From: CBIHLX01 sp966210935
Lineage (GTDB): Bacteria; Patescibacteriota; Saccharimonadia; Saccharimonadales; Saccharimonadaceae
DNA length: 9,826 bases
Reading direction: 5' to 3'
NCBI GenBank assembly: GCA_966210935.1
Contig: CBIHLX010000030.1
Coordinates: forward strand, 1 to 9,826
A program made the translations under genes and the position numbers. The notes under the pieces were generated by a model. The model searched no databases and was not told the origin of the DNA. It worked only from the letters and a program-made list of their open reading frames with translations. This document shows, in pieces, positions 1 through 5,228 of the stretch (positions are counted from its first letter, which is position 1; the number at the start of each line of letters is the position of its first letter).

Positions 1-34
1 CCATAGTGGTGCTCTCTTTGGTGGGTGCTGGGAG

Positions 35-553
35 CTAGAGTGCGGCTTCCACTGCTGCCCATGTAGCATCTGGGTTGTCCTCAGGGATAATAATTGTAAC
101 CTGATCGCCGATATTGAGGCGGAAGTACGTTACGCTTGCTAGCAGGATGCGGTACTCGTGGCCGTTGGCTTCAACGTAGTATACGCCGTCATGCTGAACC
201 AGTGTGCCAATAATTTGCTTGCGTGGGATCGGACCAATTTGCTTGTAGATAAAGCCGCCATCGTCCGCAATAGTAAGCTTCATGATGTCGCCTTCAACAA
301 GTTTTGACTTGCTGGCGTAATTGGCTGGCACTGGATAGCTCTTGCCGTCTGGGCCAATCATGACCTGGCCATCAAAGACACCTTCAACAATTTTGCCGCC
401 CACATCTTCGTGACTGCTGCCGTGTGGCGTAATAACGCTACCGTCGTCACCGACGATACTAATTAAAAGTTCCTTAGCGGCTGCAAGGTTAGTTTCGGCC
501 TCTTGAATCAGCGACTTTAGACGCTTGATCTGCTTTTCTGGTAAATCAGACAT
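35..553 (-). CDS. Unknown protein with coiled-coil N-terminus and duplicated beta-rich module (172 aa)
   Basis: I do not recognise a characterised family, though the style (IGPDGKSYPVP, ANYASKSKLVEGD) is what I associate with small conserved CPR proteins. Residues 1-35 are charged and heptad-like, suggesting a coiled coil. The rest is beta-rich and falls into two similar halves, each running hydrophobic strand, G-D/N-G turn, Y-x-V/I strand, then AS...KL/RL..GD and a hydrophobic strand (ASKSKLVEGDIMKLTI against ASVTYFRLNIGDQVTIII). This suggests a duplicated small barrel that may be OB-like, which is inference. No signal peptide or membrane segment is visible, so it is likely cytoplasmic. The frame also opens at a TTG at 565, but an AAGGAA lies directly against that TTG and about 13 nt before the ATG at 553, so I chose the ATG. 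Two promoters lie just upstream, so it need not depend on the pilin genes. Confidence 0.8.
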   Translation of the reverse strand: MSDLPEKQIKRLKSLIQEAETNLAAAKELLISIVGDDGSVITPHGSSHEDVGGKIVEGVFDGQVMIGPDGKSYPVPANYASKSKLVEGDIMKLTIADDGGFIYKQIGPIPRKQIIGTLVQHDGVYYVEANGHEYRILLASVTYFRLNIGDQVTIIIPEDNPDATWAAVEAAL

Positions 554-588
554 AGTAACTCGCAATTTCCTTGTCTATTTTTGTAGTG

Positions 589-629
589 ATATTACCCCTA
601 TATATAACAGCTGTCAATATTGTTGTCAA
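589..629 (-). promoter_or_regulatory. Two overlapping sigma70-like promoters for the 172-aa gene
   Basis: On the minus strand, TTGACA (629-624) is followed after 17 nt by TATATA (606-601). A second TTGACA (617-612), lying inside the first spacer, is followed after 17 nt by TAATAT (594-589). Both have a consensus -35 and the optimal spacer. The downstream pair has the better -10 and gives a 5' leader of roughly 30 nt. The double arrangement suggests high or robust expression. Confidence 0.72.
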
Positions 630-707
630 TCTAGACACGCAAATAGGGCTAGGTACTGAGGTGATTCTCGAAATAAATTTCAGCAAATAGATGTATTGAT
701 AGGAGGA

Positions 708-1463
708 CTAGATACTAAAGGCCGTGGCTGGGACGGCGACCTGTGTTTGTCCCGGGTAGCTCCACTGAAGACGAGCGCCAGCGCCTCCTCCCCCTTCGGC
801 CATCTCCATTTTGATCGGAACGCGTTCTTCTGCGGTGAAGTCGTACGTCATGGAACGCCAGGTGCAGCAGCCGGTTGTCCATTGGTCAGAGACAAGCACA
901 TTGTTTAGATAGAGGCGAAATCGGTCATCGTACCACATATGAAGCGTGTAAGTGCCGGTAACGGGTGGCGTAATGTAGCCGCTCCAAGTGGCCGAAAAGT
1001 TATCTGCCGGTACGCCTGGCGCGGGGCTATTGGCGCCCCAGTTGTAATCGACGTTAGCCTCGGTTCGCGTCAGGATCGGAGAGCCTGTCAGCGTGCCGTT
1101 TGAATAGTAACTGGCGGTGAGCTGACCGCATTTTCCGGCACTACCGACTCCGCTGACGACCTGTGAGTTTGAGGTGCTTTTAGTGGTGACGCAGTACCAG
1201 TTTGTGCCGGCCGTGTAGCCATAGGTTGTATCGCCACCGTTCGAGATGCCGACATCTGCCAGGGTGGCTGGATAGGTTGAGTTTTCTGCAAAATGAAGCT
1301 GTACTTTTTTTGCCGCCTGAGTCGCAGCAGCGGTAACGGCAGACTGGCGACTTCTCTCTTGGATGCCGTTAAAAGCGACGATAGTGGTTGCGGCAAGAAT
1401 CGCAATCACGACGATGACAATAAGGAGCTCAACAATAGTAAATCCGGTTGTACTTTTTTTCAT
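708..1463 (-). CDS. Type IV pilin-like protein with C-terminal PA14 domain (251 aa)
   Basis: The N-terminus MKKSTTG|FTIVELL is a class III prepilin signal: a short basic leader, Gly7 before the cleavage site, Phe at +1 and Glu at +5, then a hydrophobic helix to about residue 27. This predicts cleavage and methylation by PilD and assembly into a pilus. Residues ~30-110 are a small pilin-like head. Residues ~114-251 match a PA14 domain: ASYYSNGTLTGSPILTRTE, a central VDYNWG, PADNFSATWSGYI, TGTYTLHMWYDDRFRLYLNN and GGGAGARLQWS. The Asp-Asp at about 179-180 corresponds to the DD pair that binds calcium and glycan in PA14 adhesins such as yeast flocculins. Cysteines at 91, 112, 199 and 200 could form disulfides. 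Known PA14 domains often bind carbohydrate, so an adhesive pilin is the likely role, but the ligand is unknown. The gene starts just after the preceding pilin stops, and the ATG at 1472 is an alternative start. Confidence 0.88.
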   Translation of the reverse strand: MKKSTTGFTIVELLIVIVVIAILAATTIVAFNGIQERSRQSAVTAAATQAAKKVQLHFAENSTYPATLADVGISNGGDTTYGYTAGTNWYCVTTKSTSNSQVVSGVGSAGKCGQLTASYYSNGTLTGSPILTRTEANVDYNWGANSPAPGVPADNFSATWSGYITPPVTGTYTLHMWYDDRFRLYLNNVLVSDQWTTGCCTWRSMTYDFTAEERVPIKMEMAEGGGGAGARLQWSYPGQTQVAVPATAFSI

Positions 1464-1476
1464 AGCTACCATTTCA

Positions 1477-2004
1477 CTACAAGCAGGCTGTCTGTATATT
1501 CTTGATGATTGTGTGTTTGGTCATAGTCTGTGCTGTTACGAATGGACGCGAGTAGTAGCCGATGGCGTCATCGCCGCACGAAGTTGCCGGAACGGCGCCC
1601 TCTCCTTCGTTCTCATCGATGTAGTAAGGCCTGCCCCAAGGGTCAACAAGGTCGCGTATATTCATGTTGCTTGCGGTGCTGATGGCGTTGAGTGCACTTG
1701 CGTATGCCGTCCAGCAGGTATCGGTTTTAGGTAAAGCGGCTAAGTCTGTGTCCGTTGCCTTACCCCAGCAGCCGGAGCCTGTGGTGGTACTGCCGGTGAC
1801 GTATCGTAGTGCTACATCTCCACTACTGCGTCTGGCAAGTTCAATTGCAGTTTGAAGGTTGCGCATATCTGAGTCAATGCGGCTATTCGTGGAGCGTGTT
1901 TGAATGCCGTTATATGCGACGACTGTGATTGCGGCAAGAATCGCAATCACGACGATAACAATTAGAAGTTCAACAATAGTGAATCCGGTTGTGCTTTTCC
2001 TCAT
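1477..2004 (-). CDS. Type IV pilin/pseudopilin-like protein (175 aa)
   Basis: The prepilin signal is MRKSTTG|FTIVELLIVIVVIAILAA, almost the same as in the PA14 pilin next to it, with Glu at +5. After the helix the head carries four cysteines (in GCWGK, TCWTAY, TSCGD and TACL) and the stretch LVDPWGRPYY, reminiscent of the D-P-W-G-x-P-Y segment near the C-terminus of GspG/PulG-type pseudopilins. Whether it is a major or minor subunit cannot be told. The frame extends upstream to 2169, but the prepilin leader fixes the start: either ATG 2013 or ATG 2004. I prefer 2004 because an 11-nt upstream block lies at the same distance from it as in the first pilin gene, and because the leader is then seven residues, as in that gene. 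No clear Shine-Dalgarno is visible. It lies 37 nt after the preceding pilin stop. Confidence 0.87.
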   Translation of the reverse strand: MRKSTTGFTIVELLIVIVVIAILAAITVVAYNGIQTRSTNSRIDSDMRNLQTAIELARRSSGDVALRYVTGSTTTGSGCWGKATDTDLAALPKTDTCWTAYASALNAISTASNMNIRDLVDPWGRPYYIDENEGEGAVPATSCGDDAIGYYSRPFVTAQTMTKHTIIKNIQTACL

Positions 2005-2011
2005 TGCTACC

Positions 2012-2022
2012 ATTGTACTATA
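2012..2022 (-). promoter_or_regulatory. TATAGTACAAT block before the second pilin
   Basis: The minus-strand 11-mer TATAGTACAAT ends 7 nt before the ATG at 2004, exactly as the same 11-mer does before the ATG at 2560. It contains TATAGT and TACAAT, either of which could act as a -10 element. Alternatively it is simply retained from gene duplication. A degraded version (about 8 of 11 positions) sits at the equivalent place before the PA14 pilin, at 1471-1481. Confidence 0.35.
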
Positions 2023-2041
2023 AGTTTTTCTTAATTTTTTG

Positions 2042-2560
2042 CTAATTCGCCCAGGCGCGCCACGGGCCAGTAGTGGTATCTCCGGATGAATAGCCTGCGC
2101 CGTTTGCGAAATATCCCGAGGCAACGGCAGTACACATATTGGCGGCTGTCGTATTCCAGGTTGATCCACCGGTGTACTCTTTAATCTCTTCGCTCTTATA
2201 AATATAGAAACGTTTACCCGACCTACTCTGCGCTAGAAGATAATAATCACTTGGAGTTGAGCTGTTGTAGCAGAATAGGAGGTTGTACGAGATGGTCGGC
2301 GAAGTTGCGTAAGCACTCTTGTTTACGGCATGGCTCACGTAGGTGTCAAGTTCGGCGATACCGTACGGATAGTTGCCGGCCTCGATCTTTCCCTGCTGCA
2401 TAAGTTTGGCGATAATACGCATGTCTGCCATGACCGATGTATCATAGCCCCGTGAGCGAATACCAGTATAGGAGACGACGACAATAGAAGCTAAAACGGT
2501 TATGATAACGATAACCGTCATCAGCTCAATTAATGTGAAACCGCTTGTGCCTTTGCCCAT
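2042..2560 (-). CDS. Type IV pilin-like protein, first gene of the pilin cluster (172 aa)
   Basis: MGKGTSG|FTLIELMTVIVIITVLAS is a canonical prepilin signal (Gly before the cut, Phe +1, Glu +5) followed by an N-terminal helix. The head is Tyr/Ser/Thr-rich and has two cysteines (FCYN and NMCTA) suited to one disulfide. The C-terminus, TGPWRAWAN, is aromatic. Its sequence has diverged from the two downstream pilins beyond the helix, so it is an older paralogue or a different pilus component. Pilins are exported through the inner membrane and built into fibres by PilB/PilC-type machinery, none of which is in this window. The gene follows the rplL terminator, so it probably begins its own transcription unit. 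The start is fixed by the short leader. No obvious Shine-Dalgarno precedes the ATG. Confidence 0.87.
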   Translation of the reverse strand: MGKGTSGFTLIELMTVIVIITVLASIVVVSYTGIRSRGYDTSVMADMRIIAKLMQQGKIEAGNYPYGIAELDTYVSHAVNKSAYATSPTISYNLLFCYNSSTPSDYYLLAQSRSGKRFYIYKSEEIKEYTGGSTWNTTAANMCTAVASGYFANGAGYSSGDTTTGPWRAWAN

Positions 2561-2567
2561 ACTGGCT

Positions 2568-2578
2568 ATTGTACTATA
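2568..2578 (-). promoter_or_regulatory. TATAGTACAAT block before the first pilin (possible -10)
   Basis: An identical 11-mer to that at 2012-2022, again 7 nt before the start codon. If TATAGT is the -10 hexamer, the pilin message would begin about 5 nt before the ATG. I find no convincing -35 at the matching distance, so the promoter reading is tentative. Confidence 0.35.
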
Positions 2579-2694
2579 TTCGTCAAATTAGGTTGACATT
2601 CGGTGTCGTGGCGAACGTGCTATATATTTGTTTCACCCATTATCCACACACTTTTCAGGGGTGGCTGCAAAAACGTTGTCAATTTTGTTCTTGC

Positions 2695-2728
2695 AATAAA
2701 ATATACCGCCTTGTATAAGGCGGTATAT
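2695..2728 (-). terminator. Rho-independent terminator of rplJ-rplL
   Basis: ATATACCGCC (2701-2710) and GGCGGTATAT (2719-2728) form a perfect 10-bp stem around TTGTATAA, which can add two more A-T pairs. On the minus strand the stem runs into TTTATT. It lies about 50 nt after the rplL stop. The plus-strand side has no T-tract, so it is directional. Confidence 0.85.
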
Positions 2729-2780
2729 CTCGTTATTAACAGTGGTCGAATAAGTTTTACTCGCTTACGCGAATATGAAA

Positions 2781-3155
2781 TTAGCTAAGTTCAACAGTTG
2801 CGCCGGCTTCTTCGAGGGTCTTCTTAGCAGCTTCTGCTTCGTCCTTAGAAACCTTTTCCTTGACTGGAGCTGGAGCGCCGTCAACGATAGCCTTAGCTTC
2901 GCCAAGACCGAGGCCAGTGATTTCCTTAACAGCCTTGATGACTGCTACCTTCTGAGAACCTGCGTCCTTCAGAGTAACGGTAAATTCAGACTTTTCGTCT
3001 TCAGCAGCACCTGCTTCAGCAGCAGGACCAGCAACAGCAACAGCTGCAGCAGCTGGCTCGATGCCGTATTCATCCTTAAGGATAGTTTTGAGGTCGTTAA
3101 CCTCGAGTACAGTAAGCTTAGTCAGCTCTTCTGCAAGTTTCTTAATGTCAGCCAT
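2781..3155 (-). CDS. rplL: Large ribosomal subunit protein bL12 (L7/L12)
   Basis: At 124 residues this is the normal length for bL12. Residues 1-33 are the helical dimerisation domain that binds the uL10 C-terminal helix. Residues ~34-54 are the Ala/Glu/Pro-rich hinge (PAAAAVAVAGPAAEAGAAED). Residues ~55-124 are the globular domain with the signature KVAVIKAVKEITGLGLGEAK, followed by LVE-type helix equivalents and a C-terminal GATVEL strand. The protein forms the flexible ribosomal stalk that recruits and stimulates translation GTPases. A strong AAGGAGT lies 5 nt before the ATG. It is the second gene of a two-gene operon, 55 nt after rplJ, and ends at a clear terminator, so the stalk genes are not co-transcribed with rpoB here. 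Identification is certain from sequence. Confidence 0.98.
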   Translation of the reverse strand: MADIKKLAEELTKLTVLEVNDLKTILKDEYGIEPAAAAVAVAGPAAEAGAAEDEKSEFTVTLKDAGSQKVAVIKAVKEITGLGLGEAKAIVDGAPAPVKEKVSKDEAEAAKKTLEEAGATVELS

Positions 3156-3210
3156 GATTGACTCCTTATACTTACCTGCCCTAATAATTTAGAACAGTGT
3201 GATTAACAAA

Positions 3211-3735
3211 TTAATTGGTTGCTTTGGCACTGACGCCATCGAGGAGGGCGTGCAAGTTGCCAGATAGTGCGTTTGTAACGTCGTGAACTGGTGAAAGCAG
3301 TTGTGCAACCACTTGGCCAATGAGTTCGTTCTTGCTTGGAAGACCAGCAAGAGCTTTAACATCATCAGCGCTCAGGGTAGCGCCTTCGCCAGAGAACGCG
3401 CCGGCAAAGACAAGTGCTGGGTGAGTTTTTGCAAACTGATCCAGGACCTGCGCAGGTGCGACTTCGTCTTCGCTGCTGATAGCGTAGAGTAACTGACCGC
3501 TAAGAGCTGAAGTGTCAGTGTCTTTGTAGACATCGTGTGATGCTAGTGCGACACGGACAAGACGGTTCTTAACAACCTTGATAGTTACGCCAGCTTCGCG
3601 AGCGGCTTTACGAAGTTCTTGTACGTCGGCAACGGACAGACCTTGATACTGTGCGAACACAGTCATCTTAGCGTCTTTGAGAACGTCGCTCATCTCTGCA
3701 ACCAAAGTGTTCTTTTTATCGCGTGAAATTGCCAT
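3211..3735 (-). CDS. rplJ: Large ribosomal subunit protein uL10
   Basis: At 174 residues this is typical of bacterial uL10. It has the N-terminal MAISRDKKNTLVAEMSDVLKDAKMTVFAQYQGLSV segment, the conserved R-K-A-A-R-E-A-G and VVKNRLVRVAL region that contacts 23S rRNA, and a C-terminal helix (ending LLDGVSAKATN) that carries bL12 dimers. It is the stalk base and, in other bacteria, the autogenous repressor that binds its own leader. AAAGGA sits 5 nt before the ATG. A leader of about 215 nt contains an L10-binding element and an attenuator-like terminator, so expression is probably feedback-controlled. rplL follows in the same transcript. Confidence 0.98.
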   Translation of the reverse strand: MAISRDKKNTLVAEMSDVLKDAKMTVFAQYQGLSVADVQELRKAAREAGVTIKVVKNRLVRVALASHDVYKDTDTSALSGQLLYAISSEDEVAPAQVLDQFAKTHPALVFAGAFSGEGATLSADDVKALAGLPSKNELIGQVVAQLLSPVHDVTNALSGNLHALLDGVSAKATN

Positions 3736-3828
3736 AAAAGTCCTTTCTTTGATTGATTTTGTATTCGACCAAACTGTTAATGAACTGGTAATGAGAGCTT
3801 CACTTCCCTTGTCAGTTGGTTTTTAGCC

Positions 3829-3867
3829 AAAAGAAAAAGTCTTTGATTCTCGCACTACCAAAGACTT
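3829..3867 (-). terminator. Attenuator-like terminator in the rplJ leader
   Basis: On the minus strand, AAGTCTTTG (3867-3859) pairs perfectly with CAAAGACTT (3845-3837) across a 13-nt loop, followed by TTTTTCTTTT. It lies between the L10-binding element and the rplJ start, so it would stop transcription before the gene. This fits attenuation as described for Gram-positive rplJ leaders. A further imperfect pairing of ACCAACTG with CAGTTTGGT lies between it and the gene and might be part of an alternative fold. Confidence 0.8.
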
Positions 3868-3890
3868 ATCACGATGAAATATGTTTATTT

Positions 3891-3950
3891 ACATCCTCGG
3901 TAGCGGATTAAGTGTTTCTTTCGATCCACGGCTACTGTCTCTGGTAATGT
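3891..3950 (-). ncRNA. Ribosomal protein L10 leader (L10-binding RNA)
   Basis: On the minus strand the element has the features of the L10 leader family (Rfam L10_leader). ACAT...CC pairs with GG-ATGT at the base, AGAGACA opposes the CCGAGG strand in a kink-turn-like internal loop, and GTAGC (3935-3931) pairs with GCTAC (3904-3900) above. The strings GACAGTAG, TTAATCC and CTACCGAGG are the recognisable conserved pieces. It begins about 10 nt from the predicted transcription start. Binding of the L10-L12 complex would repress the operon. Confidence 0.85.
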
Positions 3951-3958
3951 CTAGAGCT

Positions 3959-3988
3959 ACTATACCAAATGCGCCGTGAAAAAGTCAA
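3959..3988 (-). promoter_or_regulatory. Promoter of rplJ-rplL
   Basis: Minus-strand TTGACT (3988-3983), 18-nt spacer, TATAGT (3964-3959). The predicted start near 3952 places the L10-binding element at the very beginning of the transcript. It diverges from the plus-strand promoter at 4015-4043. Confidence 0.75.
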
Positions 3989-4014
3989 TAATACAGCGTG
4001 AAAACCCCAGCCTT

Positions 4015-4043
4015 TTGATAAAATTAGTAAAAAATGATATAAT
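4015..4043 (+). promoter_or_regulatory. Strong extended -10 promoter of the 49-codon gene
   Basis: TTGATA (4015-4020), 17-nt spacer, consensus TATAAT (4038-4043), with TGA directly before the -10 giving an extended -10. The string AAAATGATATAAT recurs before the 320-aa gene at 6921. Confidence 0.8.
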
Positions 4044-4067
4044 AAATAGATAGCTCAAAAGTTTTGG

Positions 4068-4106
4068 GCGCCCTGCATAGTGGCAGGATGTAGTACAAGG
4101 AGGCGC
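4068..4106 (+). promoter_or_regulatory. Possible leader hairpin overlapping the Shine-Dalgarno of the 49-codon gene
   Basis: In the roughly 60-nt leader, GCGCC (4068-4072) can pair with GGCGC (4102-4106). That segment includes the last GG of the Shine-Dalgarno GGAGG (4099-4103). Inside, CCTGC (4072-4076) pairs with GCAGG (4083-4087). The stems are short, so this might only be a weak translational control. Confidence 0.35.
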
Positions 4107-4110
4107 TTTT

Positions 4111-4260
4111 ATGAGCGACAAGAACAGTGGCGGCAGTCAGTTAGCCGAAGGGTTCCAGCAGAAAGCTGATGAGCGTGAAACGACGTTCGAGCCCCTCGAC
4201 TTTAGTAGCCGTGGACACGTTCCGTTCGTATTTGCCGAGGATGAGGATGGCGACGACTAG
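4111..4260 (+). CDS. Small acidic protein of unknown function (49 aa)
   Basis: I do not recognise this protein. The 49 residues are polar and end in a strongly acidic tail (FAEDEDGDD). The first half (MSDKNSGGSQLAEGFQQKAD) looks flexible and the middle is TFEPLDFSSRGHVPFVF. No membrane segment, signal peptide or cysteine is visible, so it is probably a soluble cytoplasmic protein, perhaps partly disordered. Support for it being a real gene is strong despite its length: a near-consensus extended -10 promoter at 4015-4043, a GGAGG Shine-Dalgarno 7 nt before the ATG, and a GC-rich terminator with a T-tract about 36 nt after the stop. It is a single-gene unit divergent from rplJ and convergent with the 273-aa gene. 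It shares its terminator palindrome with the 79-aa gene at 5869. Confidence 0.8.
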   Translation: MSDKNSGGSQLAEGFQQKADERETTFEPLDFSSRGHVPFVFAEDEDGDD

Positions 4261-4296
4261 GCTTTAGGCCGCGACAACCCATCCACCACCTCCACC

Positions 4297-4338
4297 GGGC
4301 GGGGCTGGCGCATCATGCGCCGCCCTGCCCTATTTTTT
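4297..4338 (+). terminator. GC-rich palindromic terminator, copy 1 of a repeat
   Basis: GGGCGGGGCTGGCGC (4297-4311), loop ATCAT, then GCGCCGCCCTGCCC (4317-4330), giving about 14 pairs with one bulged T and one G-U pair. TATTTTTTATTTT follows. It ends the 49-codon gene. Both arms recur base for base at 6134-6168. Confidence 0.88.
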
Positions 4339-4406
4339 ATTTTGTTACATTGGTCATTACCGTTGGTATGACGATGCTGGCTATAATTCTCAACTGGCAG
4401 ATACAA

Positions 4407-5228
4407 CTAGTACTTGATGTAAGGGCGTACTTCCCTGGCCATTGCCCAGGTGATATGTAGGTTGTCGCCAAATGTTGTTGCTTGGTGTGCGGGTAGAAGT
4501 GCGGCACAGGCAAGTCGTGCCATATGGCGGATTGTCGGCTGAACCTTAGTTACTCCCTGCTCGTAATCTTCGCGCAGATCAAGCGCGCTATCGAGCATCA
4601 CGGCAACGCGCATAGCATGGCGGACGACCTTACTCAGTGCGGCATGTGCCGGTTGATGCGCGACGTACGGTGTCGCGATGTGGTCAAATAGTGCCGCAGT
4701 AGCATCGGATTCTTCGGTAAGGGTTGTAAGGTAGGCGTCGATATCATTCGTAGATGCCTTGATATCTGCGGCGTGGTTAATGGCATATGCTGCAGCAGCG
4801 AGCTGGTCGCGCTGTGCTGGGCTTGTACCTTCGAGGCTACTGTGAAGTGCAATGACCGATGCCGGGACGAGTGGGTTGATGTCCAGGGGGAGCTGGACAG
4901 CCCTTAATGCTTCAAAGGTGTCTTCATACGTAAGTGCTGCTTGAAGCCCTTCGTTATATAAACGGCGCGCTATAGTGGGCTGCTCGGCAGTGTCGATAAA
5001 TTCATCGATGTAATGAGTGGCACTGGCTAGGCGACGCCATCGCTCTTCGGTGATGTTATCGAGTACTACCCCTGCTGCTTTGGCGCCTGCCTTTGCGTAT
5101 TCGGATACCGAAATATAGCCACCAGTCATTAGCTGTTCATATGTGCCGGGTGGCAAAAGTTTGTCGCCTTCAAAAGTTGCCACTGGAGCGGTGTCGGCGG
5201 TATGGCGCGATGTCATATGTAGCTTCAT
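4407..5228 (-). CDS. Unknown all-helical protein, vaguely class I terpenoid-synthase-like (273 aa)
   Basis: I cannot assign this protein. It is predicted almost entirely helical, Ala-rich, with no signal peptide or clear membrane segment. Two acidic motifs stand out: D75-E-F-I-D79 in ASATHYIDEFIDTAEQ, and D213-S-A-L-D-L-R-E-D-Y-E-Q-G in the second half. Paired Asp-rich helices with this spacing occur in class I isoprenoid synthases (DDxxD and NSE/DTE motifs). However, neither motif is canonical, so the resemblance is only suggestive. The length suits such a fold. The ATG at 5228 overlaps the stop of the YjdF-like gene as ATGA, implying translational coupling and a shared role, perhaps at the membrane. 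An AGAGG lies about 9 nt before this start; ATG 5216 is an alternative. I see no convincing terminator behind it. Confidence 0.8.
   Translation of the reverse strand: MKLHMTSRHTADTAPVATFEGDKLLPPGTYEQLMTGGYISVSEYAKAGAKAAGVVLDNITEERWRRLASATHYIDEFIDTAEQPTIARRLYNEGLQAALTYEDTFEALRAVQLPLDINPLVPASVIALHSSLEGTSPAQRDQLAAAAYAINHAADIKASTNDIDAYLTTLTEESDATAALFDHIATPYVAHQPAHAALSKVVRHAMRVAVMLDSALDLREDYEQGVTKVQPTIRHMARLACAALLPAHQATTFGDNLHITWAMAREVRPYIKY

Noticed and set aside
1..4. Start codon of a further minus-strand gene (CAT at 2-4)
   Set aside because: An ATG follows the stop of the 172-aa gene after about 30 nt, with at most a weak AGAGAG before it, but only one codon is inside the window, so no gene can be supported.
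1088..1405. Long open frame on the minus strand inside the PA14 pilin
   Set aside because: It lies in another frame of a gene with clear pilin and PA14 homology, and has no start signals or recognisable content.
2013..2169. N-terminal extension of the second pilin
   Set aside because: It is the antisense-frame overlap with the first pilin gene. The prepilin signal requires a short leader, so the start is at 2004 or 2013.
2677..2682. TTGACA on the minus strand as -35 of the pilin operon
   Set aside because: No acceptable -10 lies 16-18 nt downstream; GATAAT is present but too far away.
2603..2788. Plus-strand open frame between the pilins and rplL
   Set aside because: It covers the rplL terminator and has no Shine-Dalgarno or promoter; its composition looks like untranslated sequence.
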